Source: Bacteroidia bacterium
GTDB lineage: Bacteria > Bacteroidota > Bacteroidia > AKYH767-A > OLB10
Length of the DNA stretch: 40,147 nucleotides
Reading direction: 5' to 3'
Assembly: GCA_016788065.1 (NCBI GenBank)
Contig: JAEUTI010000035.1
Span: 1-40,147 of the forward strand
Position numbers and translations under genes: made by a program. The notes below the pieces were generated by a model. It saw only the letters and a program-made list of their open reading frames with translations. It was not told the origin of the DNA and made no database searches. Shown here in pieces: positions 16,278 to 23,744 of the stretch. Each line of letters starts with the position of its first letter. Positions within the stretch are counted from its first letter, which is position 1.

Positions 16278-17951
16278 TCAATTTTTCACAATTTTTCCTT
16301 TCTTAATCACTCCGTTCTTATTTCTCACTTCATAAATATAAATACCTTTTTCAAATTGTTTTGTATTTAAAGATACAGAATTTGTAAAAGTTTGCTGTAA
16401 TAGCTTTTTTGATAAAATATCATAAATCATTATTACTGATTGTTGGTTATCTTCTGTTCTGACATTTAAATTTGCATTAAAAGGATTTGGAAAAAGAACA
16501 ATATTATCTACTTGTTGATTTTCATAGTCTGCAACAATAGTATCTTGGCATGCATTAAATCCCAGCCTGCCAACAAAAATATCTTCCTGTCCTGTAAGTA
16601 TTAAAGTATCGCATCCAAGAATAAAAGGATTTACATTATAATAATCACTTGTTAAATATAAACTGCCGTTTGGCCCAAGAGCACTTCCATTATGGTCATC
16701 ACCTCCACTTTGCAAAGCTTTAGCCCATAGAACGTTGCCAGATGAATCAAACTTAGCAACAAACATAGGATCAGTTGAACCGGGAATTAGTTGCAATGTC
16801 AATGAATCAAAAGTGATTGGCATTCCCGGATAACCCATGTTTCCGGTCATATAAACATTGTCAGCCGAATCCAGAATTATTTTATATGGCTGTGCTTCCG
16901 TGATACTTTTAGCCCACAAAACATTTCCTATCATATCATATTTGACAAAAAATGTATTATTGTTGTTACCAATGTAAAGGAGAGTATCTGATCCAAAAAT
17001 TATTGGTGTTGAATTATAATTACCCGCAATATAAATGTCACCTGAGGAATTTGTCACAATGCTTCGCCCAATATTTCCGCCTCCTCCGACCGAACTTTTT
17101 GCTAATACGATGTTTCCTGAAACATCGTATTTGGCAATAAAAATCGTATTAAATGGCCCGGAATTAAACAGAGTATCAGTATCAAAAACAATAAATGGAG
17201 ATGCAAAATATCCTGTTATATAGGAATTGCCTAATGTATCAGATGCAACAGAATAAGATAAGTCATAGGAGCTTCCCTGGGCACTTTTTGCCCAAAGAAC
17301 ATTACCTGTAGAATCGTATTTTGCAGTAAATATATTATATAGTCCATTGTTAATTAAAGTATCTGAGTCAAAAATCATAGTTGACGATCCAAAAAATCCT
17401 GTGATGTAAACATTTCCATACACATCTGTTGCTACGCTGTTGCTAACAGCATTTACTGATGTCCCTCCAGCATTTTTAGCCCATAAAACATTACCGGAAG
17501 AATCGTATTTAGTAAGAAAAATATTTTTCCCGTTGTAATATAGGGTATCATTTCCAAAAGAGATATATGATGAATCATACATGCCGGTTATATAAACATT
17601 ACCTGAAATATCTGTTGCGATGCTGTTGGCTAAACCAACTCCTGTCCCGCCTGATTTATTTGCCCAAAGGACATTTCCTGATGAATCATATTTTGTTACA
17701 AAGGTGTAATAGCCCTTTGGGTTTTGACAAAAGAGAGTAATAGAACCGAATGAAATTGAATCATTCTGGAACCAACCTGTAACATAAGCATTTCCTGAGG
17801 CATCAGAAGCTACATCTATTCCTTCACCACTAGCCAAGGCGATTGACGAATAATTGACAGCACTTCTTGCCCATTCCCAATCAGGAGTTTGAGCCTCGCA
17901 AATTCTGCAAATAAAATAAAGTATGATTAAGCAACAATATTTATTCATCAT
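16278..17951 (-). CDS. Secreted SBBP-repeat protein with T9SS sorting domain
   Basis: The 557-residue product starts MMNKYCCLIILYFICRICEAQ, a signal peptide. Residues about 22-465 hold about seven SBBP repeats, each with a copy of AKYDSSGNVLWAKS and a copy of SGNVYITGxF (for example TKYDSSGNVLWANKSGGTG, ATDISGNVYITGMYD), spaced by about 60 residues. The repeats are more regular than in the SBBP protein at 4746, which suggests recent internal duplication. Residues from about 485 are a T9SS type A domain (VLFPNPFNANLNVRTED… ending KKGKIVKN). That domain is very close to the one on the small protein at 9689. The protein is expected to be exported by T9SS and to act at the surface or outside the cell. 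Palindromic repeat elements lie on both sides. Confidence 0.88.
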   Translation of the reverse strand: MMNKYCCLIILYFICRICEAQTPDWEWARSAVNYSSIALASGEGIDVASDASGNAYVTGWFQNDSISFGSITLFCQNPKGYYTFVTKYDSSGNVLWANKSGGTGVGLANSIATDISGNVYITGMYDSSYISFGNDTLYYNGKNIFLTKYDSSGNVLWAKNAGGTSVNAVSNSVATDVYGNVYITGFFGSSTMIFDSDTLINNGLYNIFTAKYDSTGNVLWAKSAQGSSYDLSYSVASDTLGNSYITGYFASPFIVFDTDTLFNSGPFNTIFIAKYDVSGNIVLAKSSVGGGGNIGRSIVTNSSGDIYIAGNYNSTPIIFGSDTLLYIGNNNNTFFVKYDMIGNVLWAKSITEAQPYKIILDSADNVYMTGNMGYPGMPITFDSLTLQLIPGSTDPMFVAKFDSSGNVLWAKALQSGGDDHNGSALGPNGSLYLTSDYYNVNPFILGCDTLILTGQEDIFVGRLGFNACQDTIVADYENQQVDNIVLFPNPFNANLNVRTEDNQQSVIMIYDILSKKLLQQTFTNSVSLNTKQFEKGIYIYEVRNKNGVIKKGKIVKN

Positions 17952-17964
17952 GTCAAAAAATTAA

Positions 17965-18096
17965 GGATAACGGTTTGGCGCTTGGCAATGAAGCGGATTT
18001 CGAAGCACAAAGTTTCAATTTATTTCTAAAGTTCATTAGAAGCACAAAGCTTCAAGTTTGCACGTCAGCCCACCTGACGCAATACCCGTGTCAGCA
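17965..18096. repeat. Palindromic intergenic element, attC-like, divergent copy
   Basis: It opens GGATAACGGTTTGGCGCTTG and closes near CCCGTGTCAGCACC. The centre has AGCGGATTTCGAAGCACAAA and TTCAAGTTTGCACGTCAGCC. The two ends are loosely inverted (GGATAAC against GTCAGCA; GGCAATGAAGCGG against CACCTGACGCAAT). It begins 10 bases after the stop of the minus-strand orphan at 18106 and ends 14 bases before the start of the SBBP gene. It differs in sequence from the family 1 core but has the same size and position. Confidence 0.5.
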
Positions 18097-18105
18097 CCAG
18101 GTTTT

Positions 18106-18636
18106 CTAATAATTCCAATAATTTTCTGGAGAAGAAGAAGTTGTATTCAATTCTCCATTGATTAATCTTTTTAGTAGTTTGAATGAATGTTGGTATCTAT
18201 CCTTATATTTTTCCATTTTGTCTGATGCATGCCAAAAAGAACTATTTACAATTTGATCAAATTCCTCTTGGTTCTTAACTGTGATTTGATTTGTTTCAAG
18301 CAGAATTGTCATCGCTCGATTTCTCATTGAAAGCAAATTGCTACCTGTTATATAATCGTTCGTTGAGTCAATTATGTCAATAATTTGATCAATCAATTTT
18401 ACAATTTGAGATTTACGTTCATTAGTTGTTAGAAATTCTTCGAGTAGCATTGACATTCCACCGCAAATAATAGGTAAAGATTGCATCGCTAATTCAGTCT
18501 TGAAATTATTAATCCATTCTATCGTGTCAAGTTTTTGATTTTCGATTTCATTTATTAAACAAAGCTGCATTGCCTCAACAAATCCATCTCTTGCCCAAAA
18601 TCCAACATCATTAATACTTATAAAACTACTTGACAT
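18106..18636 (-). CDS. Cytoplasmic helical protein of unknown function
   Basis: The 176-residue product has no signal or membrane segment. It begins SSSFISINDVGFWARDGFVEAMQLCL, a conserved-looking G-F-W-x-x-D-x-x-x-E head, then runs as amphipathic helices (NNFKTELAMQSLP, IVKLIDQIIDIIDSTN). A C-terminal helical region follows, with KYKDRYQHSFKLLKRLI. Small acidic helical proteins with a G-F-W-x-x-D motif are sometimes immunity proteins of polymorphic toxins, but I cannot assign a family. It lies between a palindromic repeat and the remains of a recombinase gene, that is, at the first position of the possible cassette array. Confidence 0.65.
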   Translation of the reverse strand: MSSSFISINDVGFWARDGFVEAMQLCLINEIENQKLDTIEWINNFKTELAMQSLPIICGGMSMLLEEFLTTNERKSQIVKLIDQIIDIIDSTNDYITGSNLLSMRNRAMTILLETNQITVKNQEEFDQIVNSSFWHASDKMEKYKDRYQHSFKLLKRLINGELNTTSSSPENYWNY

Positions 18637-18732
18637 ATAATATTTTCAGTTCTTGATTAAACTTGCCGCCAACCCTTTTGAAACGCCTATTTGCGCTAAT
18701 TCTCCTGGCGGGATATAAAAGTAACAGAAATA

Positions 18733-19325
18733 TTATAAACTATCAAATGGCGACTTAATATTTTGGATGCACCTGACACTTAAATGTATGTAGATTTCCG
18801 GGGTTCGACTGCTATAATTTCCCAATAGCTACAGAATGAAACGTTTATCTGTACCGATTTCATGCAAATGGGTGGTATAGCTGTGGGTTAACCTGTGAAG
18901 CGATGCAAGCTTTTGAATATTGGCTTGGGGGAACACCATTTTCATGAACATCTGCAAACATCTTTCCTGATATTGCTCTCCAGATACCTGTCACTCAAAT
19001 AACCATGTTACAGGCCAGAATGCTGCGATGTAGGTTCTTTATATTTCAATTAGTTTCTCATTCAAAGGCACAATTCGATCTCTTTTGCCATTCGACTACT
19101 TGATTATTAATTCATAGCGATTGTTATCTACATCCTTTAGCAATAGTCTCAGCAGTTCTCCTGCTCTCAAACCTCATCCATAAATTAAAGATAGCATGGC
19201 CTTGCGCTTTTGATTTTTCACAACTTCCAATATGACTTTTTACCTCTTCTTTGCTCAATAAATTATTCAACCGATGCTCCGGACGAGGACGAGGCAGCTT
19301 CACGACGTCAATGCCACCTTTTTCA
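18733..19325 (-). pseudogene. Decayed tyrosine recombinase (XerC/D-type catalytic domain)
   Basis: Reading the minus strand recovers the C-terminal domain of a phage-type integrase despite heavy damage. Pieces in order are KLPRPRPEHRLNNLLSKEEV, then after a one-base frameshift LEVVKNQKRKAMLSLIYG, (stop) GLRAGELLRLLLKDVDNNRY, SNGKRDRIVPLNEKLIEI, (stop), WPVTWLFE, (stop), VSGEQYQERCLQMF, SLHRLTHSYTTHLHEIGTD, (stop), then RTPEIYIHLS and the end NIKSPFDSL. The usual HxLRHSxATHL box reads HRLTHSYTTHL, so the second catalytic Arg is lost; the tyrosine in EIYIH is kept. There are five in-frame stops. The N-terminal SAM-like domain is missing. It lacks the extra segment that marks true integron integrases, so it is closer to the XerD-like recombinases common in Bacteroidota. 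Confidence 0.88.
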
Positions 19326-19392
19326 ATTATTCTGAATTCTGGACACTTTGAACAAATCTCAGATTAATACTCTGCTATAGCAATATAAATTA

Positions 19393-19442
19393 TTTTTAGA
19401 AATGTAATCTTTCAGAAATTAGAAGTGAGAAACACAAATTTA
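19393..19442. repeat. Detached fragment of the 190-bp tandem repeat
   Basis: The words GTAATCTTTCAGAAATTAGA and GTGAGAAACACAAATTTA match the middle of the tandem repeat unit found from 19960 onward with only a few differences. The fragment lies on the far (3') side of the four-helix-bundle gene, so the gene is flanked by repeat sequence on both sides. Confidence 0.75.
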
Positions 19443-19477
19443 TACCGCGGATTGCGGAGATATTCTGATTTTCTATT

Positions 19478-19876
19478 TCAATGACGAGATTGAGCATTTT
19501 TCCTTGCGGTCCGAACACTCGCTAGAAATATTGCTACGAGTTCAGAGCATTCATTACAGCAGTCAATCACATACTGACTATTGTCCACTATTGTTCTCCC
19601 CTTTATTATAAGTAATGTTACTTGAGACTCTTTCAGCTCCTTCAAAGCGATACTCATTTTGTGAATAAAATCTGCAGATGATTCAGCAACTTGAGCTTCG
19701 GCGTAATTTAAAGCTGGAGAAGTGCCGGACCTAAGCAGTTGAGATCCTAGTAATCTTGCAGAACGGTCTGTTGGCAAAATTTCAACTAGCTTGATTATCA
19801 TCAAGCTGAATGCAATCAATCTGGCCTCCAGATCATAAACACGTTTATTAGTGTTAGTTTTGTTATTTTCTTTCAT
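19478..19876 (-). CDS. Four-helix-bundle protein (23S rRNA intervening-sequence type)
   Basis: The 132-residue product matches the four-helix-bundle family first found in intervening sequences of 23S rRNA genes. Seen here: V-Y-D-L-E-A-R-L-I-A-F-S near the start, LLGSQLLRSGTSPALNYAEA (the family's Q-L-x-R-S-x-x-S-x-x-x-N-x-x-E-A signature), ADFIHKMSIALKELKESQ (signature F-x-x-K-x-x-x-A-x-K-E-x-x-E), and a final helix ending in basic residues. The family forms pentamers and binds nucleic acid; free-standing copies are common in Bacteroidota and their role is unclear. The gene is embedded in a 190-bp repeat region and adjoins a recombinase remnant, which suggests it arrived as part of a mobile segment. 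No reverse transcriptase lies nearby, so a role in a diversity-generating retroelement is not supported. Confidence 0.9.
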   Translation of the reverse strand: MKENNKTNTNKRVYDLEARLIAFSLMIIKLVEILPTDRSARLLGSQLLRSGTSPALNYAEAQVAESSADFIHKMSIALKELKESQVTLLIIKGRTIVDNSQYVIDCCNECSELVAIFLASVRTARKNAQSRH

Positions 19877-19959
19877 GATTTTATAAAATCTATATTTTAA
19901 ATATCGTTTCTCATTTTATCTCATTTTGTATATTGTGAATCTTGATCCTATGTTTTATT

Positions 19960-21150
19960 TTTCAGAATATTATTTCTGCAGAGCTTGCCGAATTATTTTC
20001 AATTCTGCACTAAACATTGTTTTTTCTTAAATCTTGATGTTTGACTATTCTCAGAATTTTATTTCTGGACAGCAATTTGAATTGTCTTCAGAAATGGTAT
20101 TTTCTCGGAAATTAAAAGTGAAAAACGCAAAATTGAAAATTAATATCTTATTACTTATTCTAAAATTAATATTTAATATTCATCACTTTTAATTCTGCAC
20201 TAAGCATTGTTTTTTTCTTAAATTTTGATGTTTAATTATTCTCAGAATTTTATTCCTGCACAGCAATCTGAATTATCATCAGAAAGGTAATCTTTCAGAA
20301 ATTAAAAGTGAAAAACACAAATTTGAAAATTAACATCTTATTACTTTTTGTAAAATTAATGTTAAATGTTCATCACTTTTAATACTGCACTAAACATTGT
20401 TTTTTTCTCAAATTTTGATGTTTGATTATTCTCAGAATTATATTTCTGCACAGCAATCTGAATTATTATCAGAAAGGTAATCTTTCAGAAATTAAAAGTG
20501 AAAAACGCAAAATTGAAAATTAATATCTTATTACTTATTCTAAAATTAATATTTAATATTCATCACTTTTAATTCTGCACTAAACATTGTTTTTTTCTTA
20601 AATTTTGATGTTTGATTAATCTCAGAATTATATTTCTACACAGCAATCTGAATTATTCTCAGAAAGGTAATCTTTCAGAAATTAAAAGTGAAAAACACAA
20701 AATTGAAAATTAACCATCTTATTACTTTTTATAAACTTAATGTTTAATGTTCATCACTTTTAATTCTGGACTAAACATTGATTTTTCTCAAATCTTGATG
20801 TTTAATTATTCTCAGAATTATATTTCTGCACAGCAATCTGAATTATCATCAAAAAGGTAATCTTTCAGAAATTAAAAGTGAAAAACACAAAATTGAAAAT
20901 TAATATCTTATTACTTATTCTAAAATTAATATTTAATATTCGTAACTTTTAATTCTGCACAAAACATTGTTTTTTCTTAAATCTTGATGTTTGACTATTC
21001 TCAGAATTTTATTCCTGCACAGCAATCTGAATTATCATCAGAAAGGTAAACTTTCAGAAATTAAAAGTGAAAAACACAAAATTGAAAATTAATATCTAAT
21101 TCCTTTTTGTAAAATTAATGTTTAATGTTCATCACTTTTAATTCTGCACA
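19960..21150. repeat. Tandem array of a 190-bp repeat with internal inverted repeat
   Basis: The word AATTCTGCAC (or a one-base variant) recurs at 20001, 20191, 20381, 20571, 20762, 20951 and 21140, so the period is 189-191 bp and there are six full units after a partial one. Each unit carries arms CAGAAATTAAAAGTGA and TCACTTTTAATTCTG about 70 bases apart. Two subtypes alternate: ACTTATTC with TTAATATTTAATATTC (units 1, 3, 5) and ACTTTTTG or close with TTAATGTTnAATGTTC (units 2, 4, 6). That pattern points to duplication of a 380-bp dimer. No protein is encoded. It lies between the TPR lipoprotein gene's 3' end and the four-helix-bundle gene. Confidence 0.93.
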
Positions 21151-21254
21151 AAACATCATTTATCTCAAAATTTTCGTTGCTCTAAAAAATCTAATATTCA
21201 TATCACAACACCAATCTAAAAAAGCCATTCTAATTTCCTTCCGTATTTGATCTA

Positions 21255-22271
21255 CTAATTCTTCACCCGCTCCAGTCCTTGTTCCGCCGGCGGATACACC
21301 GGTCTTATCATCAAGGCTTGTTTGTAGTCGGAAGCGGCGGCGGCAAGGTTGCCAACAGCCTCAAAGCAAAGACCTCTGTTGTAGTACGCCTCTGCATAGC
21401 GCGGATCGGCATTGATGGCAGCCGTGTAGTGCTTGGTGGCTTCGGGGTAGATCTTTAAATAAATCTGATGAATATAACCGAGATTAAAATGAGCATTTTT
21501 ATTCATTGGATTAGCCTGAACAATGGTGGTGTAATCCTGAATTGCTTTGTCTAATTGCCCGTGATCCTGGTACCATAAGCCGCGGCCATAAAGCGCTTCT
21601 TCACTACCCGGCTTTTTTTGAATGGCGTTTGTAAAGTATCCCTCAGCTATGGGGTCATTCTTAGCCTGAAAAATAATTCCCAGTTGCATATAAGCATTGT
21701 AAAAATTCGGGTCGGCTTCAATTGCTGATCTGAAATCGTTTACCGCTCGAGTGGTATCGCCGTTTTCTTTAAAGTTTATGCCTCTCATAAACCATGCTGT
21801 AGTGTTGGTTTTGTCTTTGTTGATGATAGTGGTGAGAAGCTTAACAGACTCGCTGTATTGCTTGACTATGAGATTTAATTCTGCCAGACGCATCATGGCA
21901 TCGGTATTTTCCGGATCGAGTTCAATGGCTTTGGTAAGGAATTCTTTGGCATTGAAGGTTCGTTTTGCAGCAAAGGAAAGATCCGCCATGGTCAGAAAGT
22001 AGGCCGATTGCGTGCTGTCGATTGTCATTACCAGCTCCATATCTTTCAATGCTTCCTCATACCTTTTGGCATCTATCAGCAAACGTGCCCGTTCATGCAA
22101 GGCAACCGCATTTTTGGGGTCTTTGGCAATCTGAGCATCCAATGCAGCAAGTTGCTTCCCAACTGCCGTTGTATCTGTTGTCTGGACCGTTTCGGGATCC
22201 TTCTTATTTTCTGTTTTACAGGAATAAAGAGTGGTGCAAAAAAGTGCTGCCAGTAATAGATACTTTTTCAT
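21255..22271 (-). CDS. TPR-repeat lipoprotein
   Basis: The start chosen is the ATG before KKYLLLAALFCTTLYSCKTE, a lipoprotein signal with lipobox L-Y-S-C. A longer in-frame start 84 bases upstream would run into the recA terminator and spoil the signal. The 338-residue product has about eight TPR units in a row from residue about 45 to the end. Examples are NAVALHERARLLIDAKRYEE, AWFMRGINFKENGDTTRAVN and AEAYYNRGLCFEAVGNLAAA, with the canonical W/L-G/A-Y-A-P positions. TPR lipoproteins serve as scaffolds for periplasmic or outer-membrane complexes; the partner is unknown. It lies 92 bp after recA with a strong terminator between, so it needs its own promoter. A TATTTTCG box sits about 30 bases before the start. 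Confidence 0.85.
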   Translation of the reverse strand: MKKYLLLAALFCTTLYSCKTENKKDPETVQTTDTTAVGKQLAALDAQIAKDPKNAVALHERARLLIDAKRYEEALKDMELVMTIDSTQSAYFLTMADLSFAAKRTFNAKEFLTKAIELDPENTDAMMRLAELNLIVKQYSESVKLLTTIINKDKTNTTAWFMRGINFKENGDTTRAVNDFRSAIEADPNFYNAYMQLGIIFQAKNDPIAEGYFTNAIQKKPGSEEALYGRGLWYQDHGQLDKAIQDYTTIVQANPMNKNAHFNLGYIHQIYLKIYPEATKHYTAAINADPRYAEAYYNRGLCFEAVGNLAAAASDYKQALMIRPVYPPAEQGLERVKN

Positions 22272-22302
22272 GTGGATGATTTTTAAAGGAAATGCGAAAA
22301 TA

Positions 22303-22344
22303 CTGTAAAAAACGAAAGCCGGGAAGAGTTTCCTCTCCCGGCTT
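22303..22344 (-). terminator. Rho-independent terminator of recA
   Basis: On the minus strand a GC-rich stem (AAGCCGGGAGAG with CTCTTCCCGGCTT, a near-perfect 12-bp pairing) and a short loop are followed by CGTTTTTTAC. It begins 20 bases after the recA stop codon. Confidence 0.9.
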
Positions 22345-22363
22345 AACGTCGTCATGATGAATA

Positions 22364-23380
22364 TTATTCAGCCGCTGCTGCTAAACGCTGCTCACGGATT
22401 TTGTTTTCAATCTCTTCAGCCAGTTCAGGGTTATCGGTAAATAACTGACGAACCGATTCACGTCCCTGACCTAATTTGGTATCGCCATAGCTGAACCAGG
22501 AACCACTTTTCTTAATGATGCCTAATTCTACACCGATATCAACAATCTCACCTGTATGTGAAACACCTTCACCGTAAAGAATATCGAATTCAGCTGTACG
22601 GAATGGAGGTGCAACTTTATTCTTAACCACCTTCACACGGGTTCTGTTTCCTATTACGGCTTCACCTTCTTTAATCTGCCCTATTCTTCTGATATCCAGA
22701 CGGATTGATGCATAAAATTTAAGTGCATTACCTCCGGTTGTAGTCTCGGGATTTCCGAACATAACACCGATTTTCTCACGTAACTGGTTGATGAAAATAC
22801 AGCAACATCCTGTTCTGCTGATAGTTGCGGTAAGTTTACGTAATGCCTGGGACATCAAACGAGCCTGAAGACCCATTTTGGAGTCACCCATTTCGCCTTC
22901 GATTTCACTCTTTGGCGTAAGTGCCGCAACCGAGTCAATTACAATAATATCAATAGCTCCGGAACGAATCAGGTTATCGGCAATTTCAAGCGCTTGCTCC
23001 CCATTGTCAGGTTGTGAAATCAATAAATTCTCGATATCAACTCCCAGTTTCTGAGCATAATAACGGTCAAATGCATGTTCAGCATCTATAAAGGCAGCTA
23101 TTCCACCTGCTTTTTGTGCTTCTGCAATAGCATGAATGGCCAAAGTTGTCTTACCCGATGATTCAGGTCCGTAAATTTCAATAATACGTCCTTTTGGTAA
23201 TCCACCAATTCCCAGGGCAATATCCAATGATACGGATCCTGTGGAGATTGCCTCCATCGTCTCGACCGGCGAATCGCCCATGCGCATGATGGTTCCTTTA
23301 CCATACGATTTTTCGAGTTTGTCGATGGCTAACTGTAGTACTTTCAGTTTTTCTTTGTTGGTTGTTTCTGTAGTTGACAT
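22364..23380 (-). CDS. recA: Recombinase A
   Basis: The 338-residue product is a complete RecA, the ATP-dependent strand-exchange protein of homologous recombination and the activator of SOS cleavage. Walker A is GPESSGKTT at residues 71-79 and Walker B is IIVIDS at 145-150. The DNA-binding loop L2 and its surroundings are [20 protein letters not shown] at about 198-217. The catalytic Glu follows at FIDAEHAFD (about 98-105). The N-terminal helix contains [16 protein letters not shown], a RecA hallmark, and the C-terminal tail is short with an acidic/Ala end (EQRLAAAAE). The length matches the family. A strong terminator follows. A membrane glycosyltransferase gene lies upstream, 364 bp away, so recA is probably transcribed alone. 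Confidence 0.99.
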   Translation of the reverse strand: MSTTETTNKEKLKVLQLAIDKLEKSYGKGTIMRMGDSPVETMEAISTGSVSLDIALGIGGLPKGRIIEIYGPESSGKTTLAIHAIAEAQKAGGIAAFIDAEHAFDRYYAQKLGVDIENLLISQPDNGEQALEIADNLIRSGAIDIIVIDSVAALTPKSEIEGEMGDSKMGLQARLMSQALRKLTATISRTGCCCIFINQLREKIGVMFGNPETTTGGNALKFYASIRLDIRRIGQIKEGEAVIGNRTRVKVVKNKVAPPFRTAEFDILYGEGVSHTGEIVDIGVELGIIKKSGSWFSYGDTKLGQGRESVRQLFTDNPELAEEIENKIREQRLAAAAE

Positions 23381-23744
23381 GATAAAAAAATTAAGTAGTG
23401 ACGTTTTTGAAGTTGCCTGATTCCGATTCGTAATGTTGCATTAAAAGTTAATTCGATTCCGACTTTCGAACAGACAAATAAACGACTGCTGGAACCGGTA
23501 CAAAGATGCGTATGATTTATCGGTTTTTCACAACCCCCGAAAAAAACTTTTCAACAATATGTACACAAAGCGAGGCAAAATGATTGTAATACTATCATTT
23601 TTGTTTTTACATTTCAGTACCAATCTGTTGGCAAAAATATGGTGCCGGCAAGCCTGTTCCAACCCGGAATGAGGGATCGACCACAAAGAGTTCGCAAAGG
23701 CTTTAGCTGATTGAGAAAGCGGGTGTTTTAAGGATAATTTCGAA
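23381..23744. other. recA upstream region
   Basis: These 364 bases hold the presumed recA promoter and leader and the 3' flank of the TPR-membrane gene. No gene is supported. A 133-codon frame that overlaps the upstream gene here in another frame has no coding features. Confidence 0.6.
23501..23534 (-). promoter_or_regulatory. Possible recA promoter
   Basis: On the minus strand GTTG is followed after 22 bases by CATCTTTG, seven of eight matches to TAnnTTTG. The leader would be about 115 bases. The spacing is a little long, so the assignment is tentative. No LexA box can be recognised by eye. Confidence 0.3.

Noticed and set aside
18733..19325. True integron integrase (IntI)
   Set aside because: The decoded sequence lacks the extra helical segment between the conserved boxes that marks IntI; it fits XerD-like recombinases better.
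19478..19876. Accessory (Avd) protein of a diversity-generating retroelement
   Set aside because: The four-helix fold is related, but there is no reverse transcriptase and no template/variable repeat pair with A-specific changes in the window.
19960..21150. CRISPR array
   Set aside because: The unit is 190 bp with no short repeat plus unique spacer structure; the whole unit is repeated, so it is a tandem repeat, and no cas gene is present.
22272..22355. Longer N-terminus for the TPR lipoprotein
   Set aside because: It would extend through the recA terminator and place 28 residues ahead of a perfect lipoprotein signal.
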